A DNA stretch of 6,809 bases from JBDGYE01 sp039584255 (GCA_039584255.1 JBDGYE010000111.1:1-6809), one strand, 5' to 3'; shown: positions 1-6,056, counted from the stretch's first letter. Made by a program: numbers and translations. Notes: generated by a model from the sequence alone, not told the origin.

Positions 1-499
1 AGCCCCTCGATTCCTCGGAAGCTCGGATGCGTTCGATGAGGCCGGTCGTGGAGCGGCTCGCCTCGAGGGCTATCAGGCGCACCTCGCCGCCCGCAGCGAT
101 GACCGCGTCACTGCCGGCGATCTCTTGCAACGAGTAGTCCGCGCCCTTGACCAGCACGTCCGGCAACAGACGCTCGATCAGGTCGGCCGGGGTGTCTTCT
201 CCGAAGATCGTTACCGCGTCCACCACGCGAAGTGCCGCCAGAATGCGCGCCCGGTCCTCGGCATTCTGGAACGGCCGGTCGGCTCCTTTGAGCCGACAGG
301 CCGATGAATCTGCGTTCACGGCGACGACCAGCCGGTCACCGAGGGCGCGCGCCGCCTCCAGAGAGGCTATGTGCCCAGCGTGCAGCAGGTCGAACACCCC
401 GTTGCTGAAGACCAGACTGTAGTTCCGAGGGCGACCGAACCGCTCGACGAGATCCTCCTCCGTCAGCACGCGGGACGTCGAGTCGTTCTCGGTCTTCAT
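1..499 (-). CDS. rfaE2: D-glycero-beta-D-manno-heptose 1-phosphate adenylyltransferase (RfaE2/HldE C-terminal type), 3' end cut by window
   Basis: This is a cytoplasmic nucleotidyltransferase that would convert heptose-1-phosphate plus ATP to ADP-heptose for the LPS inner core. About 166 codons are visible and no stop is reached before base 1; stand-alone RfaE2 proteins are about 160 residues, so little is missing. The nucleotidyltransferase signature is at residues 32-43 (SNGVFDLLHAGH, with the HxGH ATP-binding histidines H40 and H43). It is followed by LVVAVNAD (57-64), the RLKG segment (69-72), LPDVLVKGADY (112-122), EIAGSD (126-131) and the C-terminal STTGLIERI (150-158), all in the RfaE2 order. 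There is no N-terminal ribokinase-like domain, so it is the single-domain form rather than fused HldE. The ATG at 499 lies 25 nt after the antiporter stop; in-frame GTG codons at 508 and 517 are alternatives, and none has a strong Shine-Dalgarno. It is probably the last or a late gene of the envelope operon. Confidence 0.9.
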   Translation of the reverse strand, partial: MKTENDSTSRVLTEEDLVERFGRPRNYSLVFSNGVFDLLHAGHIASLEAARALGDRLVVAVNADSSACRLKGADRPFQNAEDRARILAALRVVDAVTIFGEDTPADLIERLLPDVLVKGADYSLQEIAGSDAVIAAGGEVRLIALEASRSTTGLIERIRASEESRG

Positions 500-524
500 G
501 GGATCCACTTGGCTCACGCCCGGC

Positions 525-2057
525 TCAGTAGAGTGAAAGGGTGTCCTCGAGGGACGTGGCGCCCGGCGGAGGGACCTGTGGCCTCCTCGCGAATAGCATC
601 TTGAGCACCGGCGGAACGACGAAGGTGGAGAGGATGACCATTATGAGTATGGCACTGTAGACCTCACGAGAGAGGATGCCCGCGGTGAGGCCGATGGAGG
701 CGAAGATCAGCCCGACTTCCCCCCTGGGAACCATCCCCACCCCGACGACGATCTTCGAGGTGTCGTCGCGGCGGACGGCCAGTCCGGAAACGAGCTTACC
801 GACGATGGCGATGACCGTCAGGATGAGACCTACCGTCAGGACGGCCAGGTCGAAATCCTCCGCCCAGGGAAGAAACAGCCGGACGTTCACCGGCGCCCCC
901 ACAGCGACGAAGAAGATCGGGGTGAAGACGTCGGCGACCGGCTCGATGCGCTCCACTACAGCGTCGAACTGGTTCGTGGACGAGAGCACGAGGCCCGCGG
1001 CGAAGGCGCCGATGATCATGGCCGAGCCGGCCCAGTCGGCCAGAGCCGCCACGCCGAGGGCGAAGCAGAAGGCCGTGACGAGGAGCACGCCTCGCACCCT
1101 CATCTTGTCCACGGCATCGAAGAGAATCGGAGCGAACCGATTCCCGATCACCACTGCCAGCACCAGGAACCCGACGGCGAAGAGGAAGATCTTGCCGATC
1201 GAGAACAATCCCACCGCAACGCCGGAGGCGAGACCGGCCACGACGGCTAGGATGACGATGCCCAAGACGTCATCAATCACGGCGGCGCCGATGATGATCC
1301 TGGCTTCCGCAGTGTGCATGCGGTCCAGATCCGAGAGCACGCGGGCCGTGATGCCCACCGACGTGGCGGTCAGCGTGGCTCCGACGAAGATGGCGACGAC
1401 CGCAAAGGTGATCCCTTCGGGATGGACGCCAATCGAGGGGTTGGCCAGATACCAGTACAGGAAGCCCAGCCCAAACGGGAACACCACCCCGGCCAGGGCG
1501 ACGGCGGAGGCCGTCGGACCGACCCTGAACATCTCCTTGAGGTCGGTTTCGAGACCGATCTCGAACAGCAGGATCGAAACGCCGATTTCCGCGAATACGT
1601 GGACGATCTCGTACATCTCCGTCCCCGGCTCCGGAATGAGGCCGAGAACGCTACCTCCGAGGATCACACCGGCAACCAGCTCTCCGAGAACCGCCGGCTG
1701 ACCTCTCCTTTCAGCGAGCTCGCCCAGGAGCTTGCCACAGATGAGAATCAGAATGAGAACGAAGAAGACGTCGCGTATTCTCACTCCGTGGCCACCCTCG
1801 CCGTCGGCCTCCGGCTCCCCTGTCGCCGTCGCCGCGTGCTCCTGATCGCCCGGATGCTCGGGGAGAGAGACATCCGCACGTTCCGATCCGGACGGGGCCG
1901 CCGCGAGAACGGCTACTTCGTCCGGATCGCCGGCGATCGACGAAAAGGAAAGGAGGTCGGGGCCACCGAGGAGGAAAGCGAATCCCACTGCCACCGCCAG
2001 CAGGTGCCTGACCCTTCTCGTTCCCCCTCGGCGTCCGCTTCTCCGAAGGCTCACCAC
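525..2057 (-). CDS. CPA2-family Na+(K+)/H+ antiporter with secretory-type N-terminal extension
   Basis: This is an inner-membrane monovalent cation/proton antiporter of 510 residues, about 100 more than a minimal NapA/GerN-type protein. The transport core begins near residue 93 and has about a dozen hydrophobic segments. Family marks are LLFEIGLETDL (163-173), TATSVGITARVL (230-241), the double aspartate of the ion site in AAVIDDVLGIVI (D262, D263), a lysine in IVGKLVSG (K421) that may be the ion-pair lysine, and GMVPRGEVGLIFA (441-453). The extra N-terminus has an arginine-rich start, one hydrophobic helix (about 18-38) and a polar, acidic linker (about 43-90). This reads as a signal peptide or an additional membrane segment that places the linker in the periplasm. 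The GTG at 2057 overlaps the lptE stop by 7 nt; GTG at 2054 gives a 4-nt GTGA overlap. A GGAG lies 10 nt before 2057. Both suggest translational coupling to lptE. The exported ion cannot be told from sequence. Confidence 0.9.
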   Translation of the reverse strand: MVSLRRSGRRGGTRRVRHLLAVAVGFAFLLGGPDLLSFSSIAGDPDEVAVLAAAPSGSERADVSLPEHPGDQEHAATATGEPEADGEGGHGVRIRDVFFVLILILICGKLLGELAERRGQPAVLGELVAGVILGGSVLGLIPEPGTEMYEIVHVFAEIGVSILLFEIGLETDLKEMFRVGPTASAVALAGVVFPFGLGFLYWYLANPSIGVHPEGITFAVVAIFVGATLTATSVGITARVLSDLDRMHTAEARIIIGAAVIDDVLGIVILAVVAGLASGVAVGLFSIGKIFLFAVGFLVLAVVIGNRFAPILFDAVDKMRVRGVLLVTAFCFALGVAALADWAGSAMIIGAFAAGLVLSSTNQFDAVVERIEPVADVFTPIFFVAVGAPVNVRLFLPWAEDFDLAVLTVGLILTVIAIVGKLVSGLAVRRDDTSKIVVGVGMVPRGEVGLIFASIGLTAGILSREVYSAILIMVILSTFVVPPVLKMLFARRPQVPPPGATSLEDTLSLY

Positions 2058-2602
2058 TGGGATTGCGCTCCGTCGACGATCTTCTGGATCAGATTCTCCA
2101 AGGCGATCTCCTGCCCCAGGGCCTCCGTCTCCGTTGCGGGCGTGTACTCCCCCACTCCGGTCACCGAACTCCCACTCCAGATCACTTCATTGGCCGCGTT
2201 GTCGATGATGTCGACTCGTGCGGTGATGGAAACGCGGCGCTGAAAGACCGCCGCTCCAACCTCTTCCACCCCGGCGAAGTTGATGGCCGAATCCTCGTAT
2301 CGGGTGAGAGCCGCTTCAATGGTCGCGTCGGCATCCTGCTCCGAGGCCAGCTGAACCCCGAGACGTTCGCGAGCCGCGTCCAACAGGCCTTGCGTCAGGG
2401 TCTCGGTCAGCGCGAACTGGGTAGTGTTGTTCTCGACCGGAGGAACGTAGACCGTCTTGACGTGGGAAGGCAGGCCCCCACCGCCCGAGAAAGTGTAATT
2501 GCACCCGCCGGTAGCGACCGCTGCTGCCAGCAGGGCTCCGCCAAATGCGATTCGGCTACGGCCGGATCGGCAAGTCATAGACTTCGGCGGGGAACCGCCC
2601 AT
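2051..2602 (-). CDS. lptE: LptE-like LPS-assembly outer-membrane lipoprotein
   Basis: LptE is the lipoprotein plug of the LptD barrel that inserts LPS into the outer leaflet. The product has 183 residues. It has a basic N-terminus, a hydrophobic stretch (about 19-31) and a lipobox ending ATGGC with the lipidation cysteine at C34; the -3 position is Thr rather than the preferred Leu, so the box is weak. After the cysteine come NYTFSGGG and PSHVKTVYVPPVENNT (45-60), the N-terminal pattern of the divergent LptE family found outside Proteobacteria. Alternating strands follow, including RRVSITARVDI (122-132) and NEVIWSGSSVTG (138-149), and a C-terminal helix. The ATG at 2602 has AAGGAG 13 nt upstream, which is far. 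The ATG at 2578 (residue 9) would give a more typical 26-residue lipoprotein signal but lacks a clear Shine-Dalgarno. Either way the start lies inside the end of the upstream lipoprotein gene. Neighbouring thioesterase, lipoprotein and heptose genes fit an LPS role. Confidence 0.8.
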   Translation of the reverse strand: MGGSPPKSMTCRSGRSRIAFGGALLAAAVATGGCNYTFSGGGGLPSHVKTVYVPPVENNTTQFALTETLTQGLLDAARERLGVQLASEQDADATIEAALTRYEDSAINFAGVEEVGAAVFQRRVSITARVDIIDNAANEVIWSGSSVTGVGEYTPATETEALGQEIALENLIQKIVDGAQSQW

Positions 2603-3248
2603 CGACGCTGCGGATCTCCTTCATCGTCCATCGCACCCTATTCGGTACGAGCAAGTTCCTGTACTCGGCCGTCTCCGGCCACCGGCCATCCGCCGGCCAC
2701 TCGACGTTGACTCGGCGTATCGTGCGACCGTGACGGCGATCCTCGACTCGGCGGAGGCGACCCTCACGCAGATAGAAGTAACGCCGCACTTCTCCTCCAC
2801 CATACACCAGAACGGAATCACTCCCGACCAGATACGCGCCCGGGGCATCCGATGCGGCTGGTCGGAACAGGCCGGCCATCGCGAACACCAGCGGGAGCGG
2901 AGGTATCTCGACCTCTTCGATCTGGCCCTGGCTACGGATCTCTCCGCCGACGAGCGCCACGGCCATTGCCACCTCGCCGGAGGTGAACAAATCCAGTCTA
3001 AGGCTGTCCAGCGGATTGTAGCGGGCCACACCTTCCCCTCGGACGTCGCCGCGGCGGTCTCCGTACCTCCAGTCGAACTGCAGGAAGGAGGGTTCGTGCG
3101 GACCTTCCCGATTCGTTGCCAGGGCGATCACGGATGCCGGATCCGCGATCGGGGGATGGCTCTCAATCGACGCGACACAACCTGACAGGCCCGGTGTGGC
3201 GAGCCATACGGCCGCGAACCACCGCGCTTTCCGTGCGACGGCGCCCAA
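2556..3248 (-). CDS. Putative envelope lipoprotein, LolA/LolB-like in general appearance
   Basis: The family is not recognised with certainty. The open frame runs up to an ATG at 3320, but that start lies inside the upstream thioesterase gene. The TTG at 3248 gives a compact lipoprotein signal: basic residues (RKAR), a short hydrophobic core and a perfect LSGC lipobox with the cysteine at residue 24 of a 230-residue product. The mature part is rich in short beta-strand-like segments (FDWRYGDRRGDVRGEGVARY, then SLRLDLF, VLVYGGGEVRRYFYLREG, RRVNVEWP). Such alternating aromatic and charged strands resemble the half-barrel lipoproteins LolA, LolB and DUF4292; this is a visual resemblance only. 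It sits 23 nt after the thioesterase stop and overlaps the lptE start, so it is probably co-expressed with LPS export. Alternatives are a LolB equivalent or another outer-membrane assembly lipoprotein. A 9-bp G run lies just upstream of the chosen start, which has no strong Shine-Dalgarno. Confidence 0.72.
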   Translation of the reverse strand: MGAVARKARWFAAVWLATPGLSGCVASIESHPPIADPASVIALATNREGPHEPSFLQFDWRYGDRRGDVRGEGVARYNPLDSLRLDLFTSGEVAMAVALVGGEIRSQGQIEEVEIPPLPLVFAMAGLFRPAASDAPGAYLVGSDSVLVYGGGEVRRYFYLREGRLRRVEDRRHGRTIRRVNVEWPADGRWPETAEYRNLLVPNRVRWTMKEIRSVDGRFPAEVYDLPIRP

Positions 3249-3271
3249 GCTACCCGAGGTGTGGGGGGGGG

Positions 3272-3724
3272 TCAAGGAAGCTCCCAGTCCTGTGACACGG
3301 TCGTCTCCCGCAGCTCGCATAGCGTATCCGCCACCTCATCGGGAATCCTGCGGGGACGGCCGTCCCGGCCCGTACAGACGAGGAGCGTACTTCCGCGGGC
3401 AAGGAGCACCCCATCCGTCGGCCGCCGCGCTTCGTAGGAAAAGGACACCGACCGGCTCCGCACCTCGCCGATCCGGGTCCAGACCTGTACTTCCTCGTCG
3501 TAACCCACACCCTGACGGTATTCGATCTCGGCCCTCGCCACGGGAAGTAGGACGCCCGCCCGTTCGAGCTCAGCGTACGAGACTCCGTTGGCCCGCATGA
3601 GCTCGGTGCGTCCCAGCTCGAACCATGCCAGGTACTGCATGTGATGCGCCCTTCCCATCTGGTCCGTCTCGGAGTAGCGAACCCGCAGATCTACTGTGCC
3701 ACCCGGAACCGGGATCTCGCTCAT
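3272..3724 (-). CDS. Acyl-CoA thioesterase, YbgC/4-hydroxybenzoyl-CoA thioesterase family
   Basis: This is a hotdog-fold thioesterase of 150 residues, the normal size for YbgC/FadM-type enzymes that hydrolyse acyl-CoA thioesters in the cytoplasm. The signature spans residues 16-44: RYSETDQMGRAHHMQYL followed by AWFELGRTELMR. It contains the expected catalytic aspartate (D21), a histidine (H28) and the long hotdog helix. Later strands include ARAEIEYRQGVGYDEEV (63-79) and SRSVSFSYEARR (90-101). The ATG at 3724 is chosen over the longer frame from 3784 because AGGAG lies 5 nt upstream (3730-3734) and because the hotdog domain begins soon after. It is the first gene of the leftward block, divergent from lpxH. 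YbgC is associated with the Tol-Pal envelope system in Proteobacteria; here the neighbours are LPS genes, so a phospholipid or acyl-chain housekeeping role is plausible. The substrate cannot be assigned. Confidence 0.88.
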   Translation of the reverse strand: MSEIPVPGGTVDLRVRYSETDQMGRAHHMQYLAWFELGRTELMRANGVSYAELERAGVLLPVARAEIEYRQGVGYDEEVQVWTRIGEVRSRSVSFSYEARRPTDGVLLARGSTLLVCTGRDGRPRRIPDEVADTLCELRETTVSQDWELP

Positions 3725-3729
3725 TGGCT

Positions 3730-3734
3730 CTCCT
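3730..3734 (-). promoter_or_regulatory. Shine-Dalgarno of the thioesterase gene
   Basis: AGGAG sits 5 nt before the ATG at 3724. It decides the start, since the longer open frame from 3784 has no comparable site. Confidence 0.7.
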
Positions 3735-3768
3735 GGCAGACGCGATCGCCTGCCTCTGTCTCCCGACG

Positions 3769-3797
3769 TTTCTCTCCCGTCCACGGCACTCTATACT
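3769..3797 (+). promoter_or_regulatory. Candidate promoter of lpxH, possibly leaderless
   Basis: TATACT at 3792-3797 matches the sigma-70 -10 consensus at 5 of 6 positions. A weak TTTCTC at 3769-3774 is 17 nt upstream as a possible -35. Transcription would start about 6-8 nt after the -10 box, that is at about 3803-3805, directly before the lpxH ATG at 3806, and there is no Shine-Dalgarno in between. The same AT-rich patch read on the minus strand gives TATAGA (3795 to 3790), which could serve the divergent thioesterase operon with a leader of about 60 nt. This is sequence-based inference only. Confidence 0.4.
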
Positions 3798-3805
3798 TCG
3801 ACACC

Positions 3806-4546
3806 ATGGACGAGTTCACCAGTCTCATTGTCTCCGACGCACACCTCGGCGCGGCGCCTCAGGCCAGTGAACGTGCTTTTCGCGAGTTCCTGGTCTTCGC
3901 CGGCGGTCGCACGCGCGACCTGCTCATCAACGGAGACCTGTTTGACTTCTGGTTCGAATATGACACGGTGATTCTCCGCCGCCACTTCTCCACGTTGCGC
4001 ATCCTTGCCGACCTCGTCGACGCGGGCGTGCGCGTGCGTCTGGTGGGAGGAAACCATGACTTCTGGGGAGGAACCTTCCTGAGCCAGGATATCGGGATCG
4101 AGGTTCTCGACGGTCCCGTGCGGACAGAGGTCGGTGGCAGACAGGCCTACATAGCGCATGGCGACGGATTGGGAGGTGGAGACCTGGGGTACCGAGCACT
4201 GCGGACTGTGATCCGGAGCCGTCCCGCGCGTGTGGCTTACCGATTGATTCACCCCGACTGGTCCGACTGGCTCGTGCGGCTGGCGAGCCGAACCGAGAGC
4301 AGCCAGGGACGCGAGGGGGACGAGAAGAGCCTCGACCGAGCCAGCAAGCTTACCGCCCACGCCGAGCAGCTCCTGGCCGCGTCACCCGAGATCCAGCTCG
4401 TGGTTTTCGGACACTGTCACATCCCGGAGCTTCGCGAGGTGAGCCCGGGGCGTCACTACCTCAACACGGGCGACTGGATACACCACTGTACGTGGGCCGA
4501 GGTAAACGGAGAAGGGGTTCGGCTCAACCGGTGGAATCGACGGTGA
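3806..4546 (+). CDS. lpxH: UDP-2,3-diacylglucosamine diphosphatase, LpxH-like metallophosphoesterase
   Basis: This peripheral enzyme of lipid A synthesis hydrolyses UDP-2,3-diacylglucosamine to lipid X and UMP. The product has 246 residues, close to the family norm of about 240. All calcineurin-like metallophosphoesterase motifs are present in order: SDAHLG (10-15; D11, H13), NGDLFDFWF (42-50; D44), GGNHDFW (81-87; N83, H84), AHGDGLG (117-123; H118) and FGHCHIPE (201-208; H203, H205). The GNHD block differs from the GNRD block of E. coli LpxH and is like the branch seen in Bacteroidetes and related phyla. HGDGLGGGDLGYRALR and LIHPDWSDWL also fit that branch. The ATG at 3806 is preferred to the upstream ATG at 3641, because the earlier stretch overlaps the divergent thioesterase gene and has no family similarity. 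No Shine-Dalgarno precedes it. The 3' end overlaps murI by 23 nt in convergent orientation. A related non-LpxH phosphodiesterase is the main alternative. Confidence 0.87.
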   Translation: MDEFTSLIVSDAHLGAAPQASERAFREFLVFAGGRTRDLLINGDLFDFWFEYDTVILRRHFSTLRILADLVDAGVRVRLVGGNHDFWGGTFLSQDIGIEVLDGPVRTEVGGRQAYIAHGDGLGGGDLGYRALRTVIRSRPARVAYRLIHPDWSDWLVRLASRTESSQGREGDEKSLDRASKLTAHAEQLLAASPEIQLVVFGHCHIPELREVSPGRHYLNTGDWIHHCTWAEVNGEGVRLNRWNRR

Positions 4547-5372
4547 CCCGTTCCAGGTGCTCGACCTCCTCGCCCAGCAGCCTGCGCGCCAGCGAGTCGA
4601 ACCTGGCTGCGGCGTCGGTCACGAAGTAACTGGACGCGGAACCGCTTCCCTCCTCCGAAAGCAGTCCCTCGCTCGTCAGGAGCTCCTCTAGGGCCAGCGC
4701 GGTCGAGTCGGCCGAGTCGATCAGAGTGACGCCCGGGCCCACGACGCCTGCCAGAAGAGGCTTGAGAAGGGGATAGTGGGTGCATGCGAGCACGAGAGTG
4801 TCGATCTCCCTGTCCAGTAGAGGCTCCAGGTAGAGTTCAGCGGTCAGGCGTGCCACCTCGCCGTCGGTCCAGCCCTCCTCGACCAGCGGCACGAAGAGCG
4901 GGCACGCCTGCTCCCAGACTTCGGCATCGGGTCTCAGCCGGTGAATCACCTCGTTGTACGCTCGGCTCGAGATCGTCCCGCGCGTCCCGATCACGCCGAT
5001 GCGTCCCCCTGAGGACGCAGCCACGGCGGCGGCGCCACCTGGCTCGACTACGCCCAGAACCGGAATGCCGGCCCGCTGCTCCACGTCGGGCAACGCACGC
5101 GCCGTCGCCGTATTACAGGCCACGACGATGGCCTTTACGCCCCGCGCCACGAGGAAGTCGGCGGCCTCGCAGGCGTACCTCTTCACGGTCTCGGCCGCCT
5201 TCGGCCCGTACGGGACGCGAGCCGTGTCGCCCAGATAGATCGTCGATTCTTCGGTCAGGCGCCGGCGGATCGCCCCGAGGACCGTGAGTCCCCCCAGGCC
5301 CGAGTCGAAGACGCCCACCGGCGCCCCGGGACCCAGCTCTTGCGTTCTCGATGCAGACGGTGGGGCGGTCAC
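4524..5372 (-). CDS. murI: Glutamate racemase
   Basis: MurI interconverts L- and D-glutamate in the cytoplasm, supplying D-Glu for the second position of the peptidoglycan stem peptide. The product has 282 residues, normal for the family. Motifs are GVFDSGLGGLTVL (20-32; D23, S24), YLGDTARVPYG (46-56), the first catalytic cysteine in VVACNTATA (C86), GVIGTRGT (126-133), CPLFVPLVEEGW (157-168) and the second catalytic cysteine in LACTHYPLLKPLL (C197). The GTG at 5372 is chosen because GGAGG lies 7 nt upstream (5380-5384) and the racemase fold begins about 18 residues later. The longer open frame from 5492 would overlap the upstream gene by about 100 nt. It starts 16 nt after the stop of the DUF5683-like gene, so co-transcription is likely. 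Both catalytic cysteines are intact and the enzyme should be active. Confidence 0.95.
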   Translation of the reverse strand: MTAPPSASRTQELGPGAPVGVFDSGLGGLTVLGAIRRRLTEESTIYLGDTARVPYGPKAAETVKRYACEAADFLVARGVKAIVVACNTATARALPDVEQRAGIPVLGVVEPGGAAAVAASSGGRIGVIGTRGTISSRAYNEVIHRLRPDAEVWEQACPLFVPLVEEGWTDGEVARLTAELYLEPLLDREIDTLVLACTHYPLLKPLLAGVVGPGVTLIDSADSTALALEELLTSEGLLSEEGSGSASSYFVTDAAARFDSLARRLLGEEVEHLERVTVDSTG

Positions 5373-5379
5373 GGGAAGT

Positions 5380-5384
5380 CCTCC
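5380..5384 (-). promoter_or_regulatory. Shine-Dalgarno of murI
   Basis: GGAGG lies 7 nt before the GTG at 5372, in the 16-nt gap after the preceding stop. It fixes the murI start against longer in-frame options. Confidence 0.75.
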
Positions 5385-5388
5385 AGGT

Positions 5389-5931
5389 TCAGAACAGGGG
5401 AACGCTGTACTGGATTGCCACACCCGCCGACCCGTCCGGCGGAGCAACGACCTCTCCCTCGAAGCCCCATAGGTGCGCCGAGACCCATGCATCCACTCCG
5501 GCGAAGAGAGCCCAGAACACGGCCAGCGCGACCCAGTCCTCTCTCTGCTCCGTCCGGGCGTTAATCAGATCTTCGTTCCCTGCCCGCTCGGCCGCGTCAA
5601 GCTTCGCTTGCGTCTTGATGAGCATCCAGAGGCTGGTGGCCTCCATCGTGAAGTAGAAGGCTCCGCGCGTTGTCTTGCCGAGCGCGGCCTGCCCCCAGCC
5701 GGGGATAACCAGCGACCGTACGAAGGCACCCATCGGACTTACCGGGCGACGGGGAACGGAATCGGTCGCGGCAGCGCCGTTCTGACCCTGTGTCGCCGAG
5801 TCCACGACCACCGAGTCCACGACCGCCGCCGGCTCCTCCCGTTCCGGAGTCTCCTCCTGGGCCGCGAGCGACACGGGGGCCGCCGGCAGAGCCGCTATTG
5901 CCAGAGGCAGCGCGAGACGAAGGGCCGACAC
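5389..5931 (-). CDS. DUF5683-like exported membrane protein
   Basis: This is a protein of unknown function, about 180 residues from the GTG at 5931. It opens with a signal peptide (hydrophobic residues about 4-20, likely cleavage at SLAA|QE), then a low-complexity acidic linker (about 26-64). A conserved-looking block follows: GAFVRSLVIPGWGQAALGK (68-86), a hydrophobic segment (about 89-105), an amphipathic charged stretch (106-133), and a second hydrophobic segment with VFWALFAGVDAWVSAHL (138-154). The PGWGQ-x4-GK turn followed by membrane segments and a DAWVSAHL-type helix is typical of DUF5683 proteins. The chain ends in SVPLF; a terminal Phe is common in outer-membrane proteins but is weak evidence here. 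The open frame extends to 6048, but that part is the tRNA-Sec gene, so the first 39 codons are rejected. The GTG start has no strong Shine-Dalgarno. It lies between selC and murI on the same strand. Confidence 0.75.
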   Translation of the reverse strand: MSALRLALPLAIAALPAAPVSLAAQEETPEREEPAAVVDSVVVDSATQGQNGAAATDSVPRRPVSPMGAFVRSLVIPGWGQAALGKTTRGAFYFTMEATSLWMLIKTQAKLDAAERAGNEDLINARTEQREDWVALAVFWALFAGVDAWVSAHLWGFEGEVVAPPDGSAGVAIQYSVPLF

Positions 5932-5959
5932 GATACGACGCGCCGACTCTTGTCGATGC

Positions 5960-6056
5960 TGGCGGGAGCGTGTGGGAATCGAACCCACCCAGGACGTTTC
6001 GCACGCCCCGATGCGGTTTTGAAGACCGCTGGCGACACCAGCCGCCATCCGCCCCC
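5960..6056 (-). tRNA. selC: tRNA-Sec (anticodon UCA)
   Basis: This is the selenocysteine tRNA that SerRS charges with serine, SelA converts to Sec-tRNA, and SelB delivers to UGA codons with a SECIS element. The 97 nt include the encoded CCA. The layout matches bacterial SelC: 5' acceptor strand 6056-6049, two linking bases AT, a 6-bp D stem (GGCGGC/GTCGCC) closing a 4-nt loop (6046-6031), and a 5-bp anticodon stem GCGGT/ACCGC with loop CTTCAAA, anticodon at 6022-6020. The long variable arm has 8 bp (6010-6003 with 5997-5990, two G-U) and loop GCGAA. The T arm is GTGGG-TTCGATT-CCCAC (5988-5972), followed by the 3' acceptor strand 5971-5964, discriminator G5963 and CCA 5962-5960. Seven of eight acceptor pairs form, one of them G-U; the eighth is a G6049/A5971 mismatch next to the T stem. 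No clear promoter of its own is seen in the 33 nt after ridA. Confidence 0.93.

Noticed and set aside
676..1701. 341-codon open frame on the plus strand
   Set aside because: It lies opposite the antiporter gene, has low-complexity Ala/Thr/Arg/Ser composition and no recognisable domain; it is a high-GC antisense shadow.
1314..2243. 309-codon open frame on the plus strand
   Set aside because: It spans the antiporter and lptE in antisense and its composition is unlike a real protein; the minus-strand genes have clear family motifs.
2499..3185. 228-codon open frame on the plus strand
   Set aside because: It is opposite the lipoprotein gene and has no signal, motif or start context to support it.
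3791..4360. 189-codon open frame on the minus strand across lpxH
   Set aside because: It is antisense to a gene with all metallophosphoesterase motifs and has no domain signature.
5389..5391. TGA at the end of the DUF5683-like gene considered as a selenocysteine codon, given selC nearby
   Set aside because: The next 16 nt hold the murI ribosome-binding site and start, the protein already ends naturally, and no SECIS-like hairpin is evident.
5932..6048. N-terminal extension of the DUF5683-like protein up to an ATG at 6048
   Set aside because: Those codons are the tRNA-Sec gene; the signal peptide starts just after the GTG at 5931.
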